Source: Misgurnus anguillicaudatus
Lineage: Eukaryota; Chordata; Actinopteri; Cypriniformes; Cobitidae
Direction of reading: 5' to 3'
DNA length: 64,000 nt
Assembly (NCBI RefSeq): GCF_027580225.2
Contig: NC_073340.2
Coordinates: 36,056,001 to 36,120,000, forward strand
Part shown: positions 21,930 through 34,813 of the stretch, piece by piece
Numbering within the stretch: position 1 is the first letter of the stretch
How the letters are laid out: every line of letters begins with the position of its first letter
Made by a program: the position numbers and the translations under genes
Notes under the pieces: model-generated
What the model was told of the DNA's origin: nothing
Database searches by the model: none
Seen by the model: the letters and a program-made list of their open reading frames with translations, nothing else

Positions 21930-23340
21930 CACAAACAATCACTTAAAAATACTTGAAATACTTTTTCTGCAGCTGAGAAAGATGTGTCATTTCAAGAGTT
22001 TGCTTCCTCATTGAAATAAACAAATGTGAATGCAAATGAAATAAATGAAGGCCATTAAATAAATGATGAAGTTGTTTCCACATAAACTCACACATTCTTT
22101 ACCGTTTATGGATATTTGAACTTTGTTTACAATATAAACCCACAATAACCCGTAAAAATTCCCAATAGCTTTTTTGAACGCAAAGCAGCTTTATAGAAAA
22201 TGGCGGCCCCCTTAAAACATCAAAATGAATAAGCCAAAGGTGAAAAAATCCTTTAGCTAAAAGTTTGGCAATAGAAAGAAGCAAACCCTCTGTTGTTTTG
22301 TTGTATCTTTGTGTAGTTAAAGTTCATAGTGTTATTATCATTTCAAAGCAAATGAAATGTGGTTAAAAAAGGATTAAAATGCTGCACAACAGCTTTAAAT
22401 AAAGTTCATGACCTGAAGTTTGTGCTCCAGTTATTAGTCAATGAAGTTTTACAGGAAGGTAATCGATGAAGCTGGCTGATCAAGATTCCTTTCATGACTC
22501 ATCACTGTGACAGAATAATTGCTTTTTATTTTTAATTGTCCATAGACAAATGTTTTTTTTATCCAAGCACTGACATATATTAGAAAGACTCCTTAGTTAC
22601 ACTCTGAACTCATTTTACCAAAAGGCAATTATCAAGTAAATATTTCATCCAATATCTTTCATCATGTGAGTAATAAATATTTTTACGACAGTATTATGAC
22701 ATAAATGTGATGCTGTTTTCTGACTGGTGAATGAATTCAAGAGTGGACTTTATTTGTGGAAATTTTATTTACACAGTAGAGCATATTTAATGATGAAAGG
22801 AAAAGACAAAAATCTGATTAAACTTTATTTAAGGACTGAAAGAGAAAAATTTGATAAATGTTTAGAGTTAACATAATAGTATTTTTAGGGTTATAAATGT
22901 GTTCTTTTAAAAGAAACTTAAAACAAAGGTTCATAAACATCATGACTTTTAAAATCAGTGAGTTTATATGAAGATATACAACATATAAAACCTTTATGAG
23001 AAGGATTTCATCAATGATATATTGATCAATTCTTGTGTCTATAGGTGAAAAGAGGTAAATAATATCACACTGGTATCCATTCTGACACAATAAAATATTT
23101 TTTTTCCAACATTTCAATGGAACTGAATATATATACCATTTTATACATGTCAAAGTAATTTTTACTTTTATCATGACATGTAATATTTCAACCACGTATC
23201 ACGAAATTACGTACCTATAGGCACGTATGGACCAGCATGACAATATCACGCTTTGCCGCGTTTGAGCGTGAGCATGTCACGCTTTTCTGTTTGTGTCACT
23301 GTCACGTATTGGTTACTCAACTTTTTTGTCCTATTTTCAA
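21930..23340. other. Intergenic sequence upstream of copy B
   Basis: No gene seen. 22440-22590 (TAATCG.TGAAGCTGG.TGATCAAGATTCCT) matches 42270-42400 downstream of copy C, a trace of the duplicated unit. Confidence 0.5.
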
Positions 23341-23621
23341 ACCATTGTCGCTCAGTATCAGAAACATTGCAGTACATAAGTTCTGCTAAAGTTTTTAAAT
23401 TTTATATTTATAAGTTGTGTCAACTCATCTCTGTTGACATGGCTTGTAAATCTGAGATGATTTAACAAAAAATTTTTACACATTTAAACAGTGCAGGTGT
23501 AGCCCAACATGTGTCAATCACTGTCACCAACTGTCGACTGTCAACCCCATCAACACGAACCTCAACAAAAATCTTCTGCTTGAGTTCTGCATCCACACTT
23601 CCATTGAAGGGCTGATAGAAC

Positions 23622-25805
23622 CAGGGGCGGACTGGCCATCTGGCAGACCGGGTAGTTTCCCGGTGGGCCGACGTACTTTTTGAGCCGATCCATCTCATAC
23701 TATTTTTGTCTGAGCAGCCCAGTTAGCGTCTTTTTTTTCCTAGACAGACCGGCCCACTGACATTTAAGCAGCAGCCCATTGGTTATTTTTTTTAAACGAC
23801 ATTAAGCTGGCCCAATGACGGACCAGCCCAGTCATCGTCCTTTTTTTACCCCAAATAGACCGGCCCACTCACATTTAAGCAGCAGCCAATTGGTTATTTT
23901 TTTTAATGACATAAAGCTGGCCAAATCACCGCTTTGGTCTCTGTTCAAGCGAGCGTGCAACGTCGGTCAGTTCACGTGTCAAAATAGAGAGAGAGAGATG
24001 GAGAAAAAACTCAAGGGAGGTGCAGAAAAACTGCGCGACAAAAAGAAACAGACTCTTCAGGCAGACGCTGGAAAATAACACAACTGTTTTCTTCAACTCG
24101 CATCGCTGGTGATGATGATGATGGTGGCGCGTGGCACTGGCAGCACCAGCACGCAAAATGTCAGTGAGGAGAGGGAGAGAGAGACGAGGGAGAAGTGAGT
24201 TGCGGTAAGCAGAACTGCTTTCAAAACACAAGTTTAGATAGATACCCCTTGATAAAACCAAGTCAAAAACACTCAATTATGGTGATAAAGCTGCAACAAA
24301 ATAATTGCACTCTTTGCTCTGTGACTACAACCCAGTCAATATTTGACGACACTTGACCATTCGTCAATATGTGACGCGGAGGGTATACCTTTCGCGTCAT
24401 TTTTTGACGAACTGGGGACTGCAATACTATTACGTCCGTTGCATTCTCTTCTCCTATTTTCTTACCATTGTCGCGTCGGTTTAGGGTTAGATTTACATAA
24501 AGACATCCCTACCCAAACCTAACTCTAACCCCAACGCCAGGTGACAACTGTTTCTAACCCCAACGCCAGGTGACAACTGTTTAATTTCGCGTACACTGTT
24601 TAATTTTGCGTACACTGTTTAATTTAGCGTAATCTGACCCTAAACCGACGCGAAAATGGTAAGAAAATAGGAGAAGAGAATGCAACGGACGTAATAGTAT
24701 TGAAGTCCCCAGTTCGTCAAAAAATGACGCGAAAGGTATACCCTCCGCGTCACATATTGACGAATGGTCAAGTGTCGTCAAATATTGACGACATGGGGTG
24801 AGACTGTGTTAGTGACTACGAGAGTGTATCTGATTCGTAGATTTTTCGTTGATTGTCTGTTTCAAAACGTGTCATTTCTCTTCAAGCAAAATCAAACAAT
24901 CCAGGACATCTGCTTACAGACAAAATATATGTTTATTGTATATAACAACACAATTGACAGATAATGTTAAAAAGCTCTATTACTGTAATCACACAAGTTT
25001 ACTTCAGTGAATGTAGTAGTGAATACTTTCCTGTAAGTACTGCAAGTAATAATCAGTTTTCAATATTATTGTAATCAGCACTTGTATTTTGTTAAAAGTC
25101 AGCAATTCAATGGCAAATTTTGCCAATTGCACCATCTCTGGTGTCCTGTTCTTCATCATAAGGTACTCTTTATCTGCCTCTCAGACTGTTTACAATCCAC
25201 ACAATTGGTAAAGAATACCATTAGAAAAAAGCATGTACAATTTTGAGTTGTTGTGTTTGCTTGATGACAACTGAGTTGTAGTTGTGTTCATCTTTAGCAG
25301 CCTGCCTGTGTTTAGCATTTATAAAACAAGTTCATTGCAGTGTAAAATGTGTGTTTTACTCAGAAGTTTGTTTAGAGTTTAGCCAAAAGAGTGCATGACG
25401 AATGTGTTTAGGCCGCTATGAATTTGGTTCAGAGATTGGGGTTTAGTGTTTTAGCAATTCAGAAAAACTGTAATCAACATATAATATGACAGTTAATCAG
25501 ATAGGAATATTTTTGTTGTGTTCATTATTTATTATAGGCTACGGTGTGTAGTGAATAGTGTTTTTAGGACCTAACAAAAATGTTTACAAATGTTTGAAGG
25601 ATGAAGCTTGTTTAAGGATTCATGTGGATTATACAGTTTTACTGCATTAATAAATAACACGTTCTAGAAGTGTTTGTTGTTTTATGGAATTGGAGTTGCT
25701 ATTGCTTAAAGGCTTGCAAAGATGGGTGGTATTTGTAAATATATGTAGTGTGGGCCGGTTTGGGCCAAAATGCCAGGGCCGAATTTTTGTCCCAGTCCAG
25801 CCCTG
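23622..25805. mobile_element. hAT-type element inside pseudogene ZP exon
   Basis: Starts CAGGGGCGGACTGG, ends CCAGTCCAGCCCTG, and is flanked by a perfect 8-bp target duplication GATAGAAC (23614-23621 and 25806-25813). It contains two tandem copies of a roughly 130-bp unit near 23700-23930. A short plus-strand open stretch at 24000-24076 (MEKKLKGGAEKLRDKKKQ) looks like the Lys-rich start of a hAT/ZMYM-type transposase, but no further transposase is seen. A second element (24329-24811) is nested inside. Confidence 0.88.
24329..24811. mobile_element. Nested foldback MITE (probable hAT type)
   Basis: Long inverted arms (about 24337-24475 against 24650-24790; shared TTGACGAC, GTGACGCGGAGGGTATACC and TTTTTTGACGAACTGGGGAC) surround short tandem repeats of GTGACAACTGTTT and GCGTACACTGTTTAATTT. 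An 8-bp duplication GTGACTAC lies at 24321-24328 and 24812-24819. Confidence 0.75.
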
Positions 25806-26189
25806 GATAGAACCCAACATCATGATATGGGATCATTCGGATTTTGTGCACAACGCTGGGAAAATAACAACATAGATCAGTTATAATGCGATATAGTTGT
25901 CTATTATTCTTGTATATTGATTGTTTTTTATATGTGTAGCAGAGTAGAAATTAAGTCTTACGTCTCCAAAGGATAATGAATGTTAGACAAAGCTGAAAGT
26001 TTACTTCAGATTTTTCTATCTGCTGATGACGTCTCCAGATGACTGTTTTCCACTTAGAATAAAGTTCTCATAGATGATATGAGTGCCATTGGCCTGTGGA
26101 TCACAAACAAACCACTACAACAAAACATCATCTGTCACCTCTCAAAAAGACACTTAAACATTTTAGGATTGCTGTCCTTAAGAAGCATC

Positions 26190-26340
26190 AGCTCTTAGAA
26201 ACATGCCTCTCTAAAAATATCCAATCAAGAGCTTGTGCACTCCATAAGGCTGAAAAGGGATACAAAACAGTCTCAAAATGTTTAGACATCCATCAGTTGA
26301 CATTTAGACAAATTGTCTATAAATGGAGACAGTAATACTG
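26190..26340 (+). pseudogene. Tc1-like transposase N-terminal remnant
   Basis: The open stretch includes KAEKGYKTVSKCLDIHQLTF then RQIVYKWRQ, similar in pattern to the helix-turn-helix start of fish Tc1 transposases. It ends at a stop (26334). It sits in the gap where the pseudogene lost its middle exons. Confidence 0.5.
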
Positions 26341-27017
26341 TAGCTACTGTTCCTAGAACGCACAACACAGAATACTCAATAAAAGTAAAGAGGAACCCAT
26401 GAATAACAGCTAAAGGCTTATAATCACATGTGCTATAGTAGTTGTTGTACTGCCCCTATTTCATCCGATGCCTTGTTGTGCGAGTCCTGATGCCGTTTCA
26501 CCTGATGACTTTTAGTCCGAGGCCATTTGGCCCCATGCCTGATGTGCGAGACCATGTTTTTCTGAGAACTAATGCTTTTAAGTCTGATGCCATTTCATCT
26601 GAAGCCTGAGTACTGATGCTGAGGTCTGAGCATGTCCTAAAATGTACACCGTAGTCAGGGTCTAAAGTATAATTCACTACTTATGTTCAAAGTGAAATTA
26701 TTCTGAAGTCTTTTTACATTTGTTTCAAATTTCACCTGGTATTTATAAACCACAGTTGTGAGTTATTGGCCATAGCACATATATATCTCTGTCTAAAACG
26801 TTAACTTTTTAAAATGACATTTTTCTGAAAAATTGTACTATCGCCCCTGCTGTACTCTAAAGATTAAATGAAGTATAGAAGATTGATCACAGTACCTGCT
26901 GTTTGTCCACTTGTTATTGTTGTTTGTCCATAAGTTGTTATATTTGGAAATGTTTGAATCACTCTCAAACTGTCTGGACTCTGCCACGAGAATCTTGTTT
27001 TATATTTATGTTTTATA

Positions 27018-27161
27018 GTGATGGCAGGGTTCTGACAGTCTCTTGTTTCATGTGGAGGCTCATGCCTGGTTTATTGTGGCATGTGCCTCTGGTGTCTCGT
27101 CTCTAGTCCCCGCCCCCCTTGTTCTCTCTGTTAATTATTCATTATTAGTTCATCCCTTGCA
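27018..27161. repeat. Left part of a repeat interrupted by the tandem retroelement
   Basis: 27018-27161 (GATGGCAGGGTTCTGACAGT onward) and 41152 to about 41420 (GTTGCCCTC, CCTATTTAATCTCC, ATCTGTGCTTGGGTTCT) read as one fish LTR-like or DNA repeat split at CCTG. Family recognition is from memory. Confidence 0.4.
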
Positions 27162-27165
27162 CCTG

Positions 27166-28475
27166 TGTAAGGTACCACCCACAAGCCCAACGACGGATGC
27201 AAGTGGAGTGGGTGAGGGGTCTCGTGTTCGCTCCTTCCTCAGCGCTTCTATAATAATAATTCCATTTATTAGGTTTCCATTTATTTATTTTACCTCGGTA
27301 GTTAAATTATAATCTGACTCCAATTTATAAAAGATCAATATTATTCTGATGCTGATCATAATTTATATTTATCATTATTATGTTTTCATTCTCTTCATTA
27401 TTTAAATATACATAGAGAATAAGTTATAATCCTGAAGGTGCTAAGGCAGTTCCATACAGCTGGGCGTAGAGGCATTCTACTTCTTACTTAAATTAAAAGT
27501 AGAGGTTTCTCCAAAACACATTGAAAATAAGAGGATCCATATATAGTTTAGGTTGAGGCATTTCTCAATCCAACATATAAAGTGAGGCAATTATACACAT
27601 CATATTTTCAATAGAGGCAATTTTCCTAATCTAGGCCCCCTTCGGTATCTTTCTCTTAAATACTTAGAATACAAGAAAAGACTTGACAAGTTTCAAACTG
27701 AGTAAATATTAACTATTTATTTTGACAGTCAGGTTTCACTTAAATCAATAAGTTGTTTATTCAAATCAATCAATTACAAATATATCAAAACATTCACTAA
27801 AATATCAGCATAGAAAAATGAACGTTTCACAAGATTCAAATCATACCTGGCAATTAAAGACACACAAAGTGGTCTAGGAAGATTCTTGTTAAAGATGTCT
27901 TCCATAATGTTGAATACACACACCCAAAGTGTGGGGAAGATTCTTGCTAAAGAATGCTTCCCAGAGTCTCTTGCCAAGCCACCTTATATACACAGAATGA
28001 GACAAAGAATAATAAAATCTCAAAACAGGATTTGGTTGGTCGGTTCTCGTGACCTGAAGGAGCACCAAATGGGACTGTTAACCATCTGTAATCTAGATCT
28101 CCTCATGAGTTGACACCCATCAAAGGAGTACAGATTATGTCTTAAGTTTTAAACTTTGATATACTTTTTCTTAGCATTATAGAAATTAGACCTTTTTAAC
28201 CATCGCACCATGACCTTTAAAACAACACCAAACATGAAGTTGAAACCTTTGTAGCATCACAACATATGATATACCCAATGTTACATGTGTTTAGTATATT
28301 TCCAGTAACCAAAACCTTAAAGGAGAAGAGAGAGGGGGTGAAATACAGATCAGTTCCTGTGTATCCGTGACCCCTGTGGAGAGAGACAACACGTCTCTCA
28401 AAAATAGACACAGAATGTGTTTTTTATTGTTTTATGGTCCAGCTCCAAAACCAAAACTTGTCCACCTGTCCTACA
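27166..28475 (-). repeat. LTR 1 of the tandem retroelement (3' LTR in element orientation)
   Basis: 1310 bp. A TATA box GTATATAAGG lies on the minus strand near 27983-27992, with AATAAA downstream near 27716. It differs from LTRs 2 and 3 at several positions around 27550-27590 and 27705-27755, where those two agree with each other. Confidence 0.85.
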
Positions 28476-28790
28476 TCTCCTCCCCTGACCATTGGGAAAC
28501 TGTCAGAGTACCCAAGGGGTCATTTTGGGTGGACATCTTTGGTCTCCATACGTCCTTGTAATTGTAACAGTCTTTTTTTAAGATGAACACCTGTAATGTT
28601 AAACAATGCCTGCAGATATCAAAGCAGGAACTTAACTGTGATGAACAGGCGTCTGTGATGGACAGAATCTCTGTGGTTCTCGTAGTTAGATTTTCTCTCA
28701 ACTGGATCTGGTTGAAATTTGTTGTACAAAGTCCATTGTGTCAGTTGAAACTCATGTGCTCTGTTCATGTTAGCTGTCTCCTCTCACCAT

Positions 28791-29156
28791 TTAGAAGCAT
28801 TTGTCTCTAATGGGGTCCTCCCCTGGATATTTTTCTGACCTTTTGAACAGTCCTCTGTTACCTATTGGCAGAAGGTATTTTTTGATAGAAAAGTCAGACC
28901 TCCGTAGGTGAAGGAATTCCTCACACTGAGAATGCACCACTGTATGAGAGGGAATTGGAATATAATACACATGACCATGAAATGACTGAACACTGATGAA
29001 CTTGACTTTCCTTGGAAGGAAATAGTTGTGAATGATTACAATAACACATGACATTATAAGATGTTTCATGATATTGGTGCGAATGGTAAATAAGGTCTCC
29101 TTTCCTTTTTCAAAATAATTTGTCCCAAAAGGTGATCCCATTACCAAACTCTTCAC
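28791..29156 (-). CDS. Uncharacterised 121-codon open frame in element interior
   Basis: Minus-strand open frame (starts MKSLVMGSPFGTNYFEKGKE) near the 3' end of the first interior. A nearly identical frame is at 35493-35128 in the second. I recognise no domain. It lies where an accessory frame could sit, but its preservation may only reflect the youth of the copies, and codon evidence is weak. Confidence 0.2.
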   Translation of the reverse strand: MKSLVMGSPFGTNYFEKGKETLFTIRTNIMKHLIMSCVIVIIHNYFLPRKVKFISVQSFHGHVYYIPIPSHTVVHSQCEEFLHLRRSDFSIKKYLLPIGNRGLFKRSEKYPGEDPIRDKCF

Positions 29157-30989
29157 TACTATGCATATTGAACATAGAGTGGAATTTTGATATAATCTGT
29201 GTATTTTAAAGGGAGAGTGGCAAAAGTTATTTTAACTAGCATATTTACCAGTGGTATACAATACATCATTAAAGCATATAATAACAATACCATTCAAATA
29301 TAATACAAATAAATGTAAATTATATGTATATAAAATACAGATATTTATACTAAAGTATATATAATATGATATATTTATAATTTTAATAATAATAGAATTA
29401 TTCAAAACCTTGAAATGCAAGTTAACCATGTATATCTAAGAATTCAATGAAGTACTTAAAACATACCTAGACAACTTAAACTTAAATCAAGATTTCAATG
29501 AAGTAACTTAAAACATACCCAGACAACTTAAACTTAAATCAAATAATTTCTGAATTTCTTATTTATCCATTGTCAATAATTCTTTGCATGTTGTCAAATA
29601 ATTCTTTACATATATGTTGGTTTAGTCACATTCAATGGTAAGGTGTCTGATTTATGTGATTGATCATTAGAAGTGCCAGCACTTCAAATATAACCATTTT
29701 TTAAAGTTTGAAATGTTCAGACATGTCTGCAGCCATGCTAGCCATTTCATTCTTCACTTACTTATTTTAATCTGAAATAGGTCTTATGTAATCAATTAAT
29801 AGTTCTTATTTTACCTGTATTTGTACAATCAGAGACAAAACAATTGATGTGTGACTATAACCATACATATGTTTCATGCACATTGAAATGTTTCATGTAG
29901 TTCAAGAGAAAATTGACCCAATAGTTTATATTACCATGAAATTAAAATCATAAGTTGACCTTTAATTTTCTCTCCTATGTGTGAGATGCTAAATGGGTTT
30001 GCATGTATGACAAACTCTAGAGTTTGGATTCTAAGTCATTTATCATAAATATGTGTGATGGTTTAAGCCTGGATAGTTTTAAAACTTATACCAGGTTGCA
30101 GTGTTATGTTGTTGCAATGGTGAAAATATGTGCATTACATGTTCATGCCTGGAAGTGGGTGGATTCTAACCTAAAGTAATCTGTGTTGCACAATTTTAGT
30201 TCCGATGCTACATCGGGAGGTCATATAATGAATATAGTAGTTTATTACTGTGAGATGTGTATGACCCCTCAAAGCATTATCACACCCACCTCCTGCATTT
30301 TAGATTTGTGCCTGTATTTGGGCTCAGACACGTCTCTAGTGTCAGGACTCTTAAGGAGTCATAGTAATCCACCTGAAAGGAAAAAAGTTAAGATAACAAA
30401 CAAAGAAACATTAATTTCTAAAATTTTGGGCAATTTGCATTAAGACATGGCATCATCTTTAGTTTAAAATGATGTCACTATCACACAGCTATCAATGACA
30501 GCAATGCATTAGAGGTGTAAATTCTTCCTGGTAAGAAGATTTGTATCATTACTTTCTGCAAATTTATTTCAGAGGCCAGATTAAGTTGGGAATTTTCTGT
30601 TATATTTGACTATGTTGTTTCAGTATAGTCTGAGTGTGTATAGCACCATAAACTGCACTTGCATTTAAACTGTGAGCATAAGAAGTCCCAGTTTTGCTGG
30701 GGAAATTTTTGGATTAACTTTTTAATCTTAAACTTAAATGGCTTTACTCTGAGTTGTTCTCAGTACCGTCAGCTCACATGTTTAACTGCTGTGCTGTCTG
30801 TTTATGGTACACACTATTAAACTTTTCAATCTCTGTGACCTGTAGGACTGTAATTTCTGATGATTTAACATTTCCCACAGTTTTAACCAACTATAAAAGT
30901 ACATTGACTGATCAGATTCAGTTTAAATTGATGTTTCCAACTTATAAAAGAGTTGTTTGGTCTGCTATCTTGTGCCATGATATTATCAG

Positions 30990-31090
30990 TGTTCCTGCAA
31001 AGCAAAAAACAAAGCCAAACAAACAAAGCCAAACAACAACAAACAAACAACACTAAACAACAACAAACAACAATAAACAACAAAACGAAC
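30990..31090. repeat. CAAA/CAA-rich low-complexity tract
   Basis: AAACAAAGCC and AACAACAAACAA units inside the retroelement interior, repeated in the second unit at 37330-37430. The long open frames it creates on both strands are compositional. Confidence 0.8.
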
Positions 31091-33503
31091 AACAAGCAAA
31101 AGCATACACATACCCCCGTTTTGGCACGAGATAGTGGACCAAATAAATCTGAATCTAAATATTCCCTGGGCCTTTTTGTGGGTCTTAATCATGTAAGTTT
31201 GAAATGCATGTAATGCATCATTTTTCACCATATTAGGCCTGTCTGGCCATTATAATATAATATATATTATAATGTCATTATAATATAAATTACATTATAT
31301 TAAAAATAATATGAATTAAAATAAATGTTATAACTGGTCTCAAGGGCTTCTAGAATGATGGTACTTTTGCAAAATTGAGAACACATTTCTGTGAATTGAC
31401 CCTGCAGTAGCAGCTGTATTACATGTCCACTAACAGCAACAGTTCTTTGTTGTTTTTAGGATGCAATGCACCGCAGCACATGCTGGGTACAGAGCTTAAC
31501 TCATTGCTCAGCTGGGGTTTTTTGTGACCCTCTGGAATTGGGCACAATTTTCTCATGTTTTAGCTGAGGTCTCATTAACTCTTCTTTAGATGTGATTCTA
31601 TTTGAATATGAAAAGTAATCAATGAATAGAGCGTAAGGCACAAATTTTGCTTTAGATTTTGAAGTCATAAACTTTTAACCTGAAGACATACAGATACAGA
31701 AGTGTAAAAAGATTTTTAGCTCTGACTGATTCAATTTAAACAGGTATTCTGTATTCCTGCTGTGACTTTAGGACTCAGCTATAATATCTATTTTTATGAC
31801 TTTCACAATCTTTAGACAATTAGACAACAAATTGTTCAATAACAATTTCCACAATCTCATAGAGAAAAAGCTAAGCCTAGAACTTTTAACACTGATGACT
31901 ACACTGTACTGTATATAATGATGTTAATTGTGGCCTTAAATCACTTTGATTGATTCACAGAAAACAATGATGTATTTTATTTGTTACAACCAAGCTAACA
32001 TATTTCCCTTGAAACAAGGAGAAACAGCAGATCTTTTCTGAGAGGGGGTTTAAGCCCTTTGATCTCAGTGGTGAAACTTTCTCAGTGAGATAAGATCACA
32101 TGTGTTTTATTGACCATTTTAGCAGTTTCATCATTATCTTGCTGTGCATCATTCAAAGCTTTCGCTCAATTGACCTTATTTACATAATGATCAATCCTGC
32201 ATTAATAAAGGAATTGTAACAAAACTTCCTGGTTCCATTTTATCTACACTTATCTCCCTATTTGCTTAATATCCAACATTTAGTTCCACTCTGCATGCAC
32301 TGTACCTCTAACCCCAACAATGCTGCCTTCAATCATTTACACTTCCATCTCTCCTTCATTCAACATAATTACAATTATCTCCTTAACTCATCATGTATAG
32401 TATGTAAAATGTATAGTTTACTGCATTTAATGATCCTATAAAGATTAATACGAACATTTGCTCTTGTCATATCAATCATGTAAACCTGAAATTCACTTCT
32501 CATATGCAAACACCTTAACTTACACTGTAGTTTAAATGTATATAACATCCTTTATTTAAGTTAATTCTTGCTCTGAAGGATTTTGTTCCTTTAAATGTTG
32601 CACATGTGCTGTGAACAACATAAAATCTTATACAGAGAGTTCAATAGTTATCACTGTATTAATTCAATTTTTACCCTTATTTGAGAACCAGAATAAAATT
32701 TGGAAGATGTTAATCCATTTTAAGTTAATCTTTTGTTGCTTTAACAAACAAAAGATCTTTAATTTGCTAACAAAGGGACTTTATTCTCATCTACACTACT
32801 GTTGTCATGCTGTGTATTTCCATTAACAGAGTTATTATCGCCTGTTTTGCGCTGGTGTGTTTACATACGTGGACGCATTGACTTGGGCACGGAGTTTTGT
32901 CATCCGACTGGACTTTTATTATTCACGGATATTCGCTAATAACTTACTTTACGGGTTTCAGATATAGTTGCGAGATCGTTCCACAACGCAAATACATAAT
33001 CGCCACGGCGATGTTTCCACATTTAGACTCAAATTTACGACTTTGCGTAATGTACCACGATAACATTTAGTCATTAGTCCATGTAATATTCACTCCTACT
33101 GAGTGTAAACACAGGAGATGATGTTTGAATCGAAGCGCGAGGAAATATATTATTTCCCTATCCGCAATGTTATTATTTCTCTGACAGCTGTGTTGTTATT
33201 CAAATTTTCATGCCTAGACGGATTTCTCCGGACTTTCAATGGGAGTTTAACGTCCCATTCTACAACATACGGGTGCGTTTATGTTCACCCTCAACATTTC
33301 TAATAGGCAAATAAAATCAACTTACCAACACAGCTGCAGACAGAAAGGTAGACGTTTAAAACTCCTATTTTGCGATGAATGGAATACTCTGTTATGGTTG
33401 AAATGTCGCGCTGGAAAGCTTCCTGGAGTACCACGTCACTCTTTCGGGTGTACTACGTCACCAGAATCCTGTGGTATACGTCATCACGTCGGGGTCACCA
33501 AGC

Positions 33504-34813
33504 TGTAAGGTACCACCCACAAGCCCAACGACGGATGCAAGTGGAGTGGGTGAGGGGTCTCGTGTTCGCTCCTTCCTCAGCGCTTCTATAATAATAATTC
33601 CATTTATTAGGTTTCCATTTATTTATTTTACCTCGGTAGTTAAATTATAATCTGACTCCAATTTATAAAAGATCAATATTATTCTGATGCTGATCATAAT
33701 TTATATTTATCATTATTATGTTTGCATTCTCTTCATTATTTAAATATACATAGAGAATAAGTTATAATCCTGAAGGTGCTAAGGCAGTTCCATACAGCTG
33801 GGCGTAGAGGCATTCTCCTTCTTACTTAAATTAAAAGTAGAGGTTTCTCCAAAACACATTGAAAATAAGAGGATCCATCTATAGTTTAGGTTGAGGCATT
33901 TCTCCATCCAACCTATAAAGTGAGGCAATTATACACATCATATTTTCAATAGAGGCAATTTTCCTAATCTAGGCCCCCTTCGGTATCTTTCTCTTAAATA
34001 CTTAGAATACAAGAAAAGACTTGACAAGTTTCAAACTGAGTAAAGATTAACAATTTATTTTGCCAGGCAGGTTACACTTAAATCAATAATTTGGTTATTC
34101 AAATCAATCAATTACAAATATATCAAAACATTCACTAAAAGATCAGCATAGAAAAATGAACGTTTCACAAGATTCAAATCATACCTGGCAATTAAAGACA
34201 CACAAAGTGGTCTAGGAAGATTCTTGTTAAAGATGTCTTCCATAATGTTGAATACACACACCCAAAGTGTGGGGAAGATTCTTGCTAAAGAATGCTTCCC
34301 CGAGTCTCTTGCCAAGCCACCTTATATACACAGAACGAGACAAAGAATAATAAAATCTCAAAACAGGATTTGGTTGGTCGGTTCTCGTGACCTGAAGGAG
34401 CACCAAATGGGACTGTTAACCATCTGTAATCTAGATCTCCTCATGAGTTGACACCCATCAAAGGAGTACAGATTATGTCTTAAGTTTTAAACTTTGATAT
34501 ACTTTTTCTTAGCATTATAGAAATTAGACCTTTTTAACCATCGCACCATGACCTTTAAAACAACACCAAACATGAAGATGAAACCTTTGTAGCATCACAA
34601 CATATGATATACCCAATGTTACATGTGTTTAGTATATTTCCAGTAACCAAAACCTTAAAGGAGAAGAGAGAGGGGGTGAAATACAGATCAGTTCCTGTGT
34701 ATCCGTGACCCCTGTGGAGAGAGACAACACGTCTCTCAAAAATAGACACAGAATGTGTTTTTTATTGTTTTATGGTCCAGCTCCAAAACCAAAACTTCTC
34801 CACCTGTCCTACA
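33504..34813 (-). repeat. LTR 2 (middle) of the tandem retroelement
   Basis: 1310 bp, flanked on both sides by element interior and with no target duplication of its own, so it is shared by the two units. Private changes occur at, for example, 33724, 34301 and 34798. Confidence 0.85.

Larger units (their letters stand above)
23350..26922 (-). pseudogene. GP2/uromodulin-like pseudogene between copies B and C
   Basis: Fragments in the same order and strand as copy B. 26922-26896 resembles the 27-nt exon 2 (GTGGACAAACAGCAG then GTACTG). 26093-25962 is the ZP-N exon ANGTHIIYENFILSGKQSSG, then a stop codon, a second stop and a 26-nt shortfall. 25855-25814 plus 23621-23494 is the ZP-C exon, split by the hAT element 23622-25805 and missing part of its 5' region and its 3' end. 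23420-23353 matches the next intron of copy B. All D8C, EGF and first ZP-N exons are absent between 26896 and 26093. Stops, deletions and insertion make this clearly nonfunctional. Confidence 0.85.

Noticed and set aside
22818..23195. 125-codon minus-strand open frame
   Set aside because: Composition is that of AT-rich noncoding DNA (Ile/Leu/Tyr/Lys), with no domain, splice context or conservation in the paralogous intergenic region.
27774..27977. 67-codon open frame in each LTR just after the TATA box (MARDSGKHSLARIF)
   Set aside because: Short, without recognisable domain. Its preservation is explained by the similarity of the LTR copies.
30883..31231. Cys/Leu/Val-rich and Gln/Thr/Asn-rich open frames, repeated at 37219-37591
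   Set aside because: Produced by the CAAA/CAA low-complexity tract; both strands are open for compositional reasons.
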